Translations under genes and position numbers: made by a program
Source: Mycolicibacterium confluentis
GTDB taxonomy: Bacteria > Actinomycetota > Actinomycetes > Mycobacteriales > Mycobacteriaceae
DNA length: 64,000 nt
Direction of reading: 5' to 3'
NCBI RefSeq assembly: GCF_010729895.1
Contig: NZ_AP022612.1
Span: 868,001 to 932,000 of the forward strand
Shown here: piece after piece, positions 1 to 7,955 of the stretch
How the letters are laid out: each line of letters opens with the position of its first letter
Numbering within the stretch: position 1 is the stretch's first letter
The notes under the pieces: generated by a model
What the model was told of the DNA's origin: nothing
Databases searched by the model: none
The model's input: the letters and a program-made list of their open reading frames with translations, nothing else

Positions 1-285
1 GTGCAGGTTGTCGACGTTCTGCGTGACCACCGTGACGTCCTCGATGCCGGTGATCTTCTCCCACTCGGCCACGGTGCGATGCCCGTCGTTGGGGTCGACG
101 CGCTGGACCAGGTGGTGGCGCCACAGGTACCACGCCCAGACACGCTCGGGGTGGTCCTGCCAGCCCTGCGTGCTGGACAGTTCGTAGGGATCGAAGCGTG
201 CCCACAGGCCGTTCTTGTCGTCGCGAAAGGTGGGCACGCCGCTTTCTGCGGAGATGCCCGCGCCGCTGAGGACCACAATGCGCAC
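1..285 (-). CDS. cobB: Sir2-family NAD-dependent protein deacylase (N-terminal 95 residues; runs off the window)
   Basis: Sirtuins remove acyl groups from protein lysines using NAD+. The minus strand read from a GTG at 285 gives 95 codons open to the window edge. It shows the NAD-binding GAGIS motif near residue 8, ESGVPTFR, and TQNVDNLH at the window edge, which matches the QN-x-D-x-LH core of the family. The order (this gene, then a GntR gene diverging 37 bp away, then an O-methyltransferase) matches Rv1151c-Rv1153c of M. tuberculosis, where Rv1151c is the sirtuin. The zinc-ribbon and C-terminal half lie outside the window, so only the family can be assigned. Confidence 0.93.
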   Translation of the reverse strand, partial: MRIVVLSGAGISAESGVPTFRDDKNGLWARFDPYELSSTQGWQDHPERVWAWYLWRHHLVQRVDPNDGHRTVAEWEKITGIEDVTVVTQNVDNLH

Positions 286-322
286 CCCACCAAAATAACG
301 GACCTGATGGATACTGGGACAC

Positions 323-685
323 GTGGAGTTGGGGGAGTGGGTGCAGGTTGATCCGAACGCGCCGAAGCCGCTGTTCGACCAGTTGCGTAGCCAGATCATC
401 GAGGCGGTTCGGGACGGAAGTCTTCCGCCCGGTACTCGGCTGCCGACGGTGCGCGAACTGGCGGGGAAGCTGAGCCTGGCGGTCAACACCGTGGCGCGGG
501 CCTACCGCGAGCTGGAGGCCTCGGGAATGCTCGAAACGCGGGGGCGCTTCGGCACTTTCGTGGCGCGGGCAGATCCGGCGGATGCGGCGATGGCCGCGGC
601 GGCGCACACCTACGTGCAGGCCGCACAGGCGCTCGGGGTGGATCGGGCCGCGGCGCTGCGCTACGTCGAGGCCGCCTTCGCCTGA
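323..685 (+). CDS. GntR-family transcriptional regulator, short YtrA-like type
   Basis: A 120-residue DNA-binding protein. Residues 12-80 form a winged helix-turn-helix of GntR type: [17 protein letters not shown], then [14 protein letters not shown] and [20 protein letters not shown]. Only about 40 residues follow the HTH, so there is no large effector domain, as in the YtrA subgroup that typically controls nearby transport or envelope genes. The GTG at 323 is used; a second GTG at 341 would remove six residues. It diverges from the sirtuin gene with a 37-bp shared spacer. The position corresponds to Rv1152. The ligand is unknown. Confidence 0.88.
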   Translation: MELGEWVQVDPNAPKPLFDQLRSQIIEAVRDGSLPPGTRLPTVRELAGKLSLAVNTVARAYRELEASGMLETRGRFGTFVARADPADAAMAAAAHTYVQAAQALGVDRAAALRYVEAAFA

Positions 686-693
686 CGCTCGGC

Positions 694-1566
694 TCAGCCG
701 AACTTGAGCAGCGCTGTGGTCCCGCGGACCGAATTCAGCAGGCTGGTCGCGTACAGCAGCTCGATGGCGTGGTTGAACAGCCAACCTCGGCCGGATTCGA
801 GCGGGACGTCGTGCACGGCCGCAACGCCGGGAATGGCACTGAGCTGGGCCACCGCCTCGTCGGGCGTCAGTGCGAACGGCATGGTCGGCACGGTGTACCG
901 GCGGGACGGACGCAGCCGGCCCCGCTGCGCGAGCCCGGCGAACCACTTCGGCGTCAGGTCGAACATCATGCGGCCGCCCGGGAAGCGCGCGGCGCATTCG
1001 CCGATCAGGGCGAACGCCTCCTCGGGCTGCAGGTACATCAGCAGCCCCTCGGCCGTGATGATGACCCCGTGCGAGGTGTCAACGGCGTCCATCCAGCTGT
1101 AGTCCAGCGCGGACTGCGCGCGGTACTCGATGCGCGGCGACTCCGGCAGCAGTGCGCGCCGGATGTCCACGACGGGCGGCAGATCAACCGTGAGCCAACG
1201 GAATCGAGGCTCGGGAAGGACCGCGTCCAGCCGCCAGAAACTGGTCTGCAGACCCTCGGCCAGCGCGACGACGGTGGCCTCGGGATGGCTGCGCAGGTAC
1301 TGCGAGGTGTGCAGATCGAAGGTCTTGGACCGCACGGCCATGTCCTGACGCGTCGAGCCGAACCTGGTGAAGTCGTAGTCGATCGAATCGACGAGGCGGA
1401 TGGCCATCGGATCAGAGATCGTCGCGTCGGCCCTGCCGGCCTCGCGCGCTCGGCTGTAGAGCGTCATCAGCGCGGTCTCGGAGACCCCGGTCAGTTCGGC
1501 CTTGTGCTTGGCGGCCGTGTGGTTCTCCAGGTCGTTCTCGAGGGCGTCGTCAGGTGAGGCAGTCAT
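694..1566 (-). CDS. omt: SAM-dependent methyltransferase of the leucine carboxyl methyltransferase (LCMT/Omt) type
   Basis: A 290-residue protein related to Rv1153c (Omt). The ATG at 1566 begins MTASPDDALEND; the frame stays open further upstream but runs through the next gene. The Rossmann-like SAM site is seen in VVALAEGLQTSFWRLD (loop I) and WLTVDLPPVVDIRR (acidic residue binding ribose). VIITAEGLLMYL is the usual LCMT post-motif strand, where the family normally has an E/GL-x-YL pattern. The C-terminus is ordinary for the family. The methyl acceptor is unknown. It ends just past the GntR gene in convergent orientation, and its start lies 11 bp from the stop of the DUF1697 gene on the same strand, so the two may be co-transcribed. 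Confidence 0.85.
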   Translation of the reverse strand: MTASPDDALENDLENHTAAKHKAELTGVSETALMTLYSRAREAGRADATISDPMAIRLVDSIDYDFTRFGSTRQDMAVRSKTFDLHTSQYLRSHPEATVVALAEGLQTSFWRLDAVLPEPRFRWLTVDLPPVVDIRRALLPESPRIEYRAQSALDYSWMDAVDTSHGVIITAEGLLMYLQPEEAFALIGECAARFPGGRMMFDLTPKWFAGLAQRGRLRPSRRYTVPTMPFALTPDEAVAQLSAIPGVAAVHDVPLESGRGWLFNHAIELLYATSLLNSVRGTTALLKFG

Positions 1567-1577
1567 CGAGTTCGACC

Positions 1578-2096
1578 TTACCGGCGCAGCACTTTCTCCA
1601 GCGTGCGCAGGTTTCGGGTGGTGGTCGACGACTTGTAGCGCTTCTTTCCCATGGTCTTGCCGATCGTGGAGTCCAGCGTGCCGGCGCGCGGCACCTGCCA
1701 GTAGAGGACGCCGACTCCGCGCGCGATCCTCTCCTCCGGGCCCGCGGGCAGCGCGGCCAGTTCGTCGAGCACCTCGGGGTCGGTGACGAACGTGACGTAT
1801 GAGTGATGGCCCTCGACCTCGCGTTCGAACGGGAAGGCGTCGTCGATCGCCGCGACCGTGTCGATGTCGTAGGCCAGCACCCACGCGTCGTAACCGAACT
1901 TCTCGCGCAGTGCCTTTTCTGCGTTCCTGCGCACCGTGTCGACCTTGGCTTTGGCGTCGAACAGGACGTTGCCGCTGGCCAGCACGGTCTTGACGTTGCT
2001 GAACCCGGCGTCGGTGAAGGCCTTGGCCACATCGGCCATCTTCAGGTTCACCCCGCCGACGTTCACCCCGCGCAGGAAGGCCACGTATCGAGTCAT
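1578..2096 (-). CDS. DUF1697 family protein
   Basis: A 172-residue soluble protein starting MTRYVAFLRGVNVGGVN, the signature N-terminus of DUF1697. A second conserved segment, VLASGNVLFDAKAK, follows, and GKTMGKKRYKSSTTTRNL lies near the end. The biochemical function of the family is not established. The ATG at 2096 was chosen because it directly begins the conserved block; longer open frame upstream contains unrelated low-quality sequence. It lies head-to-head with the FDOR gene at 2187 across a 90-bp spacer and immediately upstream of the methyltransferase gene. Confidence 0.85.
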   Translation of the reverse strand: MTRYVAFLRGVNVGGVNLKMADVAKAFTDAGFSNVKTVLASGNVLFDAKAKVDTVRRNAEKALREKFGYDAWVLAYDIDTVAAIDDAFPFEREVEGHHSYVTFVTDPEVLDELAALPAGPEERIARGVGVLYWQVPRAGTLDSTIGKTMGKKRYKSSTTTRNLRTLEKVLRR

Positions 2097-2177
2097 CGGA
2101 GGGATCCCGAAAGCCTTGGCCCGTCGGCGGTCACAGTCATGATTTCGATGGTAGGCACGAGTGGGCCCGGTCAGTAG

Positions 2178-2630
<453 letters not shown>

Positions 2631-2645
2631 CGGTAGGCTGCCGTC

Positions 2646-2819
2646 ATGGGCAAGGACGAGACTCCTGAGGACGAGAGCAAGAAGAAGTTCCGGGAGGCAT
2701 TGGAGCGCAAGAACGCCAAGTCCGCGGCCGGGACATCCCACGCAGACGGCGGTGCCAAGCAGCCCAGGGCTCATGGCCCGGTTGAGGGCCGTCGCGAATT
2801 CCGGCGCAAGAGCGGGTAA
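2646..2819 (+). CDS. DUF5302 small hydrophilic protein (57 aa)
   Basis: A 57-residue, highly charged protein beginning MGKDETPEDESKKKFREAL and ending EGRREFRRKSG. The pattern of an acidic N-terminus, a short amphipathic FREALERKN helix, a central disordered segment and a basic tail matches the actinobacterial DUF5302 family. The ATG at 2646 lies 15 bp after the FDOR stop, so co-transcription is likely. No membrane segment or cofactor motif is present, and the function is unknown. Confidence 0.75.
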   Translation: MGKDETPEDESKKKFREALERKNAKSAAGTSHADGGAKQPRAHGPVEGRREFRRKSG

Positions 2820-3107
2820 CTCAACGTTCGACGACAACGATGTCCAAGGCCGCGGCGAACCTGTCAGCGCATCCTTGACGCGGCTGCACACATCCTCAGC
2901 CGGGAAGGCTGCGCCAGATTTCGTCTGGTCGACGTCGCGGCCTACGCGCAACTGCGGCCGCCGACGATCTACTACCACTACGCGTCCCGCGATGACCTGA
3001 TCGAAGAGGTCATGGGGTCGGGTATCGCCGATATGCGCGCCCGTGTCATCGCCGTGCTCGACGACGCGGCCCGCAGGGTCACTCAAGCGCCGAATGCCCA
3101 CCCCTGA
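2820..3107 (+). pseudogene. Remnant of a TetR-family regulator (N-terminal HTH only, no start codon)
   Basis: Directly after the TAA of the DUF5302 gene, in the same frame, about 95 codons stay open to a TGA at 3105. The translation contains a clear TetR DNA-binding domain: RILDAAAHILSREG, then VDVAAYAQL, PPTIYYHYASRDDLIEEV and MRARVIAVL. There is no ATG, GTG or TTG before the HTH, and the ligand-binding domain (normally 120 or more residues) is missing: the frame stops 36 bp before the next gene's end region. This looks like a truncated, decayed regulator. A frameshifted or unusually initiated live gene is less likely because the C-terminal domain is absent. Confidence 0.7.
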
Positions 3108-3139
3108 GCGAGGTCACTCAGAGGTGGGCGGGAGGGTGG

Positions 3140-4453
3140 TCAGTGCGCGGCGGGGTGGGCCGTGGCGGTCGTGTCGGCGGCAGCGCGGCTGAGCACCCGG
3201 GCCGCGATCAGCGCGGCCAGCATGACCGCGACACACGCGATGCCGTCGTCCTTCAGGCCCCACTTCACGGCCGCGAGAGTCGCGGCACCGGCCACGCACA
3301 GCAGCGCGCCCACCGCGGCACTGCGCGGTCCGGGCGACACGGCGATCGCGCCGTCCCATCCGGGCAACGGATTGTTCTCGAGTGGCCGCAGCGCCACGAA
3401 CAGCGCACCGACCACCGCGAGCATCATGAGCAGTTGAATCACGCTGAGTGCCAGGAAGTTCGGCTGACCCGGATAGCGGTCCAGGCCGGCATAGTCGAAG
3501 GCCAGGTGCATCAGCAGCAGGGCGGGCATGTGCCAGAGGTACAGCGTCATCGCCCCCGAGTTGCCGATCGCGGCCAGCCACCACACCCGGGGCCGCTGCG
3601 CCCACCGATTGATCGCCGGCGCCGCGGCGATCGCGAACGCGCACATCATGATTGCGTGCCCGGCCAGCAGCAGCGACGGCGGCGTCATATTCGCCAGGCG
3701 TTGACCCTCGATGCCGACCAGGCTCAACTCGTAGGGCCCGAACACCAGAAACCCCACGTTGACGGCGAACATGCCCAGTCCCACCCACAGCGCGGCGGCC
3801 CCGTCGAGCAGGCGGCGGCGATACGCCACACCGAACATGCCGGGAACCAGCCACACGGCCATGTTGACGTAGCCCAGCAGCGCCAGTTCGGTGTCGTGCA
3901 GGCGGACGGCGTCGACGGCCGCGACCAGGGCGTAGACGCCGACGACGCCGACGAGCAGGTGACCGACGGTGCTGATCCGGTGCAGCAGCGGCATCGCAGC
4001 CAGCATCAGCACGTAGGCGCCCAGGAACCACAGCAGTTGGACGCTGATCCCGGCGATCGGCTCGTAGACGTGCACGGGCAGTATGCGCTGCAGCGCCACC
4101 AGCGTGACGGCCCAGAAGGCCAGGTACCAGAACACCGGCCGGAACAGCCTGGTGCAGCGCTTCATCAGCCATCCGCCCCACGAGATGCCCGGTTTCCACG
4201 AGGTGGCGCTGGCGGCCGCGCCGGCGAAGAAGAACAGCGGCATGATCTGCAGGACCCAGGTCAACGCCTGGAAGACGACCGACGTGGTGAGCAGGTTGTC
4301 CCAGATGAAGACGTCGTCGCGGATGGTGCTGGTGGCCATCACGGTGTGGCCTGCGACCACGCCGACCAGCGCGGAGATGCGGATGACGTCGATGGCACGG
4401 TCACGGTCGGCCGGGGTCTGCTCGGCAACCTGCGCGGGCGTCGGAAAAGGCAT
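3140..4453 (-). CDS. Acyltransferase-3 family integral membrane protein
   Basis: A 437-residue polytopic membrane protein. The family transfers acyl groups to sugars, lipids or other envelope molecules at the membrane. Near the N-terminus RDRAIDVIRISALVGVVAGH contains the R-x(10)-H arrangement typical of acyltransferase 3. At least ten hydrophobic segments follow, including MPLFFFAGAAAS and YLWHMPALLLMHLAF, a common motif of this family. The start ATG at 4453 precedes a hydrophilic lead of about 20 residues. The acceptor is not predictable. It lies 38 bp downstream of the MFS gene on the same strand, so the two may form a unit. Confidence 0.85.
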   Translation of the reverse strand: MPFPTPAQVAEQTPADRDRAIDVIRISALVGVVAGHTVMATSTIRDDVFIWDNLLTTSVVFQALTWVLQIMPLFFFAGAAASATSWKPGISWGGWLMKRCTRLFRPVFWYLAFWAVTLVALQRILPVHVYEPIAGISVQLLWFLGAYVLMLAAMPLLHRISTVGHLLVGVVGVYALVAAVDAVRLHDTELALLGYVNMAVWLVPGMFGVAYRRRLLDGAAALWVGLGMFAVNVGFLVFGPYELSLVGIEGQRLANMTPPSLLLAGHAIMMCAFAIAAAPAINRWAQRPRVWWLAAIGNSGAMTLYLWHMPALLLMHLAFDYAGLDRYPGQPNFLALSVIQLLMMLAVVGALFVALRPLENNPLPGWDGAIAVSPGPRSAAVGALLCVAGAATLAAVKWGLKDDGIACVAVMLAALIAARVLSRAAADTTATAHPAAH

Positions 4454-4491
4454 AGGAGAAACCTAAGCCGCCTCCGCCTAGGTAGAAGTCA

Positions 4492-5703
4492 CTAATTCTG
4501 CGGTTGCCTGCGCTCCTGCAGCAGCACCGCGACCAGGCACAGCGCCGAAAGCACCGCGACCGCGATGGAGAACGTCTCGCCCGCGGTCTTCAGGCCCCAG
4601 GTCTGGGCGGCCAGGCCGACGCCGATCACCGGAATGGAGATCGCCACGTAGGCGACCACGAAGTACGTCGAGCTGACCTCGGCGCGCCGCTCGGCGGGGG
4701 TGCGCTCGGACACCGCGGCCAGACCGCGCGCGAAGCTGATGCCCTGACCGGCGCCGGCGATCACCGCCGACACGATCAGCCACGGCAGCGACGCGGCGTG
4801 CAGGGACACCGCGAGCATGAGCATCGCGACCACCAGGATCGCGCAGCCCAGCGCGACGGCCCGCGCCGGTGGAATCCGGCCCGCGAACAGCTGCGCCCCC
4901 GCGGATCCCGCGAACACCACACTGGCCGCCGCGCCCGCCACGGCGAGATTGTCGATGCCCAACAGGCCCGAGACGAACGACGGTGCCACCGCTGCGAACA
5001 ACCCTGTGACGGCGAAGCCCGCGAACGCCGCGGTGGACGCGACCGCGAACACCGCACGGGTCTGCGGTGGCACCGACAGGCGCTGCACGCCGATGCGTCC
5101 GGCGCGGGCCGAGGTCTCCGGCGCCGCCAGCACGGCCACCACCGCGAGTACGGTCAGCGCGATGTGGACGAGGAAGCTCAACTGCAGGGGATGCGGTGCG
5201 TACTGCACCAGCACGCCGGCGACCAGTGGTCCCAGCCCGAGCCCACCCATGTTGGCGACGGTCGCGATTGCGGCGGCGCGGCCACGCCACGCCGGCGGTG
5301 CGGCCTCGATGATCGCGGCGGTCGCGGTCCCGGTGAACACGCCCGCTGACAGTCCCGACAACACGCGGGCGATCAGCAGGACCGGAATGGAATCGGCGAC
5401 CAGGAAGACTGCGGCGCTGGCCAATGCGGAGGCTGCGCCGGCCAGGAGCACGGGGCGCCGGCCGATCGCGTCGGACCACCGACCGAACAGCAGCAGCGCA
5501 GCGAGCACGCCCACCACGTACGTGGCGTAGATGACCGTCGTGGTCAGCACCGAGAAGTGCATGCGCTCGGCGTAGAGCGCGTACATCGGCGTCGGCATCG
5601 TGGTGCCGACCATGATGGCGGCGAATGCGTAACCCAACAGTGCGATGCCGAAGCGGTTTCGGGGCGGGTTGGTCACGTCGAGCACCTGACGAGTCTGGGT
5701 CAC
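4492..5703 (-). CDS. MFS transporter (drug/efflux type)
   Basis: About 403 residues with 12 predicted transmembrane segments. The loop between helices 2 and 3 carries GRWSDAIGRRPVLL, the MFS motif A that stabilises the outward-facing state, and LIARVLSGLSAGVFTGTATA resembles motif B/C seen in drug:H+ antiporters. Substrate unknown. The GTG at 5703 is preferred because GAGGT lies 5 nt upstream; GTG 5676 is an alternative. A longer frame to 5772 is rejected because it would run into the inverted repeat at 5752-5809. It is followed 38 bp later by the acyltransferase gene. Confidence 0.85.
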   Translation of the reverse strand: MTQTRQVLDVTNPPRNRFGIALLGYAFAAIMVGTTMPTPMYALYAERMHFSVLTTTVIYATYVVGVLAALLLFGRWSDAIGRRPVLLAGAASALASAAVFLVADSIPVLLIARVLSGLSAGVFTGTATAAIIEAAPPAWRGRAAAIATVANMGGLGLGPLVAGVLVQYAPHPLQLSFLVHIALTVLAVVAVLAAPETSARAGRIGVQRLSVPPQTRAVFAVASTAAFAGFAVTGLFAAVAPSFVSGLLGIDNLAVAGAAASVVFAGSAGAQLFAGRIPPARAVALGCAILVVAMLMLAVSLHAASLPWLIVSAVIAGAGQGISFARGLAAVSERTPAERRAEVSSTYFVVAYVAISIPVIGVGLAAQTWGLKTAGETFSIAVAVLSALCLVAVLLQERRQPQN

Positions 5704-5751
5704 CCAGACCTCAACTCCGCAGGCACCTCCCCGATTCCCGCCCCCATACCG

Positions 5752-5809
5752 CGAGCAGACGCAGACTCGCATCGATCACCTCGATTTCATGCGATTCTGC
5801 GTCTGCTCG
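5752..5809. repeat. Large intergenic inverted repeat (21-bp arms, one mismatch)
   Basis: The arms at 5752-5772 (CGAGCAGACGCAGACTCGCA then T) and 5789-5809 are reverse complements with one mismatch, separated by 16 nt. It sits between the stop of the symporter gene (5825) and the start of the MFS gene (5703), both on the minus strand. It could terminate the symporter operon, but lacks a T-tract. It resembles palindromic elements scattered in mycobacterial intergenic regions. Confidence 0.7.
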
Positions 5810-5824
5810 GCGCTGCGGGTGGGG

Positions 5825-7468
5825 CTAGTGCGCGACCGCCTTCTCGGCGCCCACGCCGGTCAGCGACCGGACCTCCATCTCGGCGTTCTTCTCGGTGTCA
5901 CCGGTGTCGGGGGACGTCAGCGTCCCGACGATGCCCAGGATGAACGCCAGCGGGATCGAGATGATGCCGGGATTGGCCAGCGGGAACCACGCGAAGTCCG
6001 CGTTGGCGATCATCGAGGTCTTGGTGCCCGACACCGCGGGCGAGAACACGATGAGCACGATGGTCGAGATCAGACCGCCGTACATGCTCCACAATGCACC
6101 CCGGGTGTTGAACCGCTTCCAGTACAGCGAGTAGACGATGGTCGGCAGGTTGGCCGCCGCGGCCACCGCGAACGCCAGCGCCACCAGGAATGCGATGTTC
6201 TGCCCGTTGGCCAGGATGCCCAACCCGATCGCGAACACGCCGAGCACCACCGCGGTGATGCGAGAGACGCGCACCTGCTCGTCCTCGGTGACAGTGTTTT
6301 CGCCGTGCCGGCTTCGCCAGACGCTGGCGTACACGTCGTGGGCGAAGGACGCCGACGCCGTGATGGTCAGGCCCGCGACCACCGCGAGGATGGTCGCGAA
6401 CGCGACCGCCGAGATGATGCCGAGCAGCACCACGCCGCCGAGTTCGAAGGCCAGCAGCGGCGCCGCGGAGTTCACGCCGCCCGCCGCGCCGAGGATGCGG
6501 TCGGGGCCGACCAGGGCCGCCGCGCCGTAGCCGAGCACCAGGGTGAACAGGTAGAACGCACCGATCAGCGCGATGGCCCAGACCACGGACCGGCGGGCCT
6601 CCTTGGCGGTCGGCACGGTGTAGAAGCGCATCAGCACGTGCGGCAGACCCGCGGTGCCCAGCACCAGCGCCAGGGCCAGCGAGATGAAGTTGATCTGCGA
6701 CGTCAGCGATCCGCCGTACTGCGCGCCGGGGGCGAGCACGTCGCGACTCGCGACACCCTGGGTCGTCGACCCCGAGATCGCGGCCTGCGCGCTGCCGAGG
6801 ATCTCGGAGAAGTTGAGCCCGAACCTGCTCAGCACCATGACCGTCATCAGGCCGGCGCCGGCGATCAGCAGCACGGCCTTGATGATCTGCACCCATGTGG
6901 TGCCCTTCATGCCGCCCACCAGGACGTAGACGATCATCAGGATGCCGACGACGGCGATCACGATGGACTGCCCTGCGCGGCTGTTGATGTCGAGCAGCAG
7001 GGCCACCAGGCCGCCGGCGCCGGCCATCTGGGCCAGCAGATAGAACAGCGACACCGTCAGCGTCGAGGTGGCCGCGGCCAACCGGACCGGCTTCTGTTTG
7101 AGTCGGAAGCTCAGCACGTCGGCCATGGTGAATTTGCCGGTGTTGCGCAGCAGTTCGGCCACCAGCAGCAGGGCCACGAGCCAGGCCACCAGGAAGCCGA
7201 TCGAGTAGAGGAAGCCGTCGTAGCCGTACACCGCGATGGCACCCGCGATACCCAGGAAGCTGGCCGCTGAGAGGTAGTCGCCTGCGATGGCGATGCCGTT
7301 CTGCGGTCCGGAGAAGCCGCGGCCGCCCGTGAAGAACTCGTCGGCCGTGGCGTTGCGCTTGCTGGCGCGGATCACCACGACCATGGTGACCGCGACGAAC
7401 ACGCCGAAGATCGCGATGTTGGCGACGGGATTGCCCACGGCGTCGGCGGCAAGGAGAGTGGTGGTCAC
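5825..7468 (-). CDS. actP: Sodium:solute symporter (SSS), cation acetate symporter ActP-like
   Basis: A 547-residue, roughly 13-helix transporter for small monocarboxylates such as acetate or pyruvate. Typical features are FFTGGRGFSGPQNGIAIAGDY (helix 2 region), the sodium site segment SAASFLGIAGAIAVYGYDG, and the late SSS signature LGTAGLPHVLMRFYTVP. It starts at GTG 7468, overlapping the stop of the DUF485 gene by 4 nt, which implies translational coupling. The DUF485-symporter pairing is the same as yjcH-actP in E. coli and the mctC locus in Corynebacterium. It is the last gene of a kinase-regulator-transporter operon. The actual substrate is inferred, not shown. Confidence 0.87.
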   Translation of the reverse strand: MTTTLLAADAVGNPVANIAIFGVFVAVTMVVVIRASKRNATADEFFTGGRGFSGPQNGIAIAGDYLSAASFLGIAGAIAVYGYDGFLYSIGFLVAWLVALLLVAELLRNTGKFTMADVLSFRLKQKPVRLAAATSTLTVSLFYLLAQMAGAGGLVALLLDINSRAGQSIVIAVVGILMIVYVLVGGMKGTTWVQIIKAVLLIAGAGLMTVMVLSRFGLNFSEILGSAQAAISGSTTQGVASRDVLAPGAQYGGSLTSQINFISLALALVLGTAGLPHVLMRFYTVPTAKEARRSVVWAIALIGAFYLFTLVLGYGAAALVGPDRILGAAGGVNSAAPLLAFELGGVVLLGIISAVAFATILAVVAGLTITASASFAHDVYASVWRSRHGENTVTEDEQVRVSRITAVVLGVFAIGLGILANGQNIAFLVALAFAVAAAANLPTIVYSLYWKRFNTRGALWSMYGGLISTIVLIVFSPAVSGTKTSMIANADFAWFPLANPGIISIPLAFILGIVGTLTSPDTGDTEKNAEMEVRSLTGVGAEKAVAH

Positions 7469-7806
7469 AGTGCGCTGCCTTCCAGTTCCTCGCGGATCGC
7501 GGTCGCGCGGGGATCGAGTTCACGGTTGGCGAACCGTACGTAGAGGCCCGTGATGAGGAACGTCGTCAGGAACTGGCCCAGGCCGATGATCAGGCCGAGG
7601 TTGACGTTGCCGAACACCCGGATGGCCATGAAGTCATGGGCGAAGGCGCCCAATGCGACGTAGAGCGCGTACCAGAGCAGGAAGAACGCGGTCATCGGAA
7701 ACACGAAGCGGCGCAGCCGAGTCCGCAGTTCCTGGAACTCTGGACTGGCCTGGGTCTCAAGGAACTGAGCGCTTGTAGGCGCTGGTGGACTGTCGGTGGT
7801 GGGCAC
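7465..7806 (-). CDS. DUF485 small membrane protein (symporter partner)
   Basis: A 113-residue protein with two transmembrane helices: FVFPMTAFFLLWYALYVALG and GLIIGLGQFLTTFLITGLYV, ending YVRFANRELDPRA, the DUF485 signature. Members (YjcH) are encoded next to acetate/monocarboxylate symporters and probably help assemble or regulate them. GTG 7806 was chosen because CAGGAG lies 7 nt upstream; the frame could extend to an ATG at 7839 without a good ribosome-binding site. Its stop overlaps the downstream symporter start by 4 nt. Confidence 0.82.
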   Translation of the reverse strand: MPTTDSPPAPTSAQFLETQASPEFQELRTRLRRFVFPMTAFFLLWYALYVALGAFAHDFMAIRVFGNVNLGLIIGLGQFLTTFLITGLYVRFANRELDPRATAIREELEGSAL

Positions 7807-7955
7807 GGCGGGTCTCCTGACGTCGATGTGGTGCTGCACTCTGAGGTCAGAGTATTGAGACTCACATCACATCCGAAGGGCTCACGCGACCCAGCTCGCC
7901 GAAGCTCGCCCGTCCTGCGGTGAACGGTTGTCGGTGACCGTTGAACGGTCACGGG

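Noticed and set aside
5789..7270. 493-codon plus-strand frame opposite the symporter
   Set aside because: Low-complexity His/Arg/Gln/Gly translation typical of a shadow frame; the symporter on the minus strand is real.
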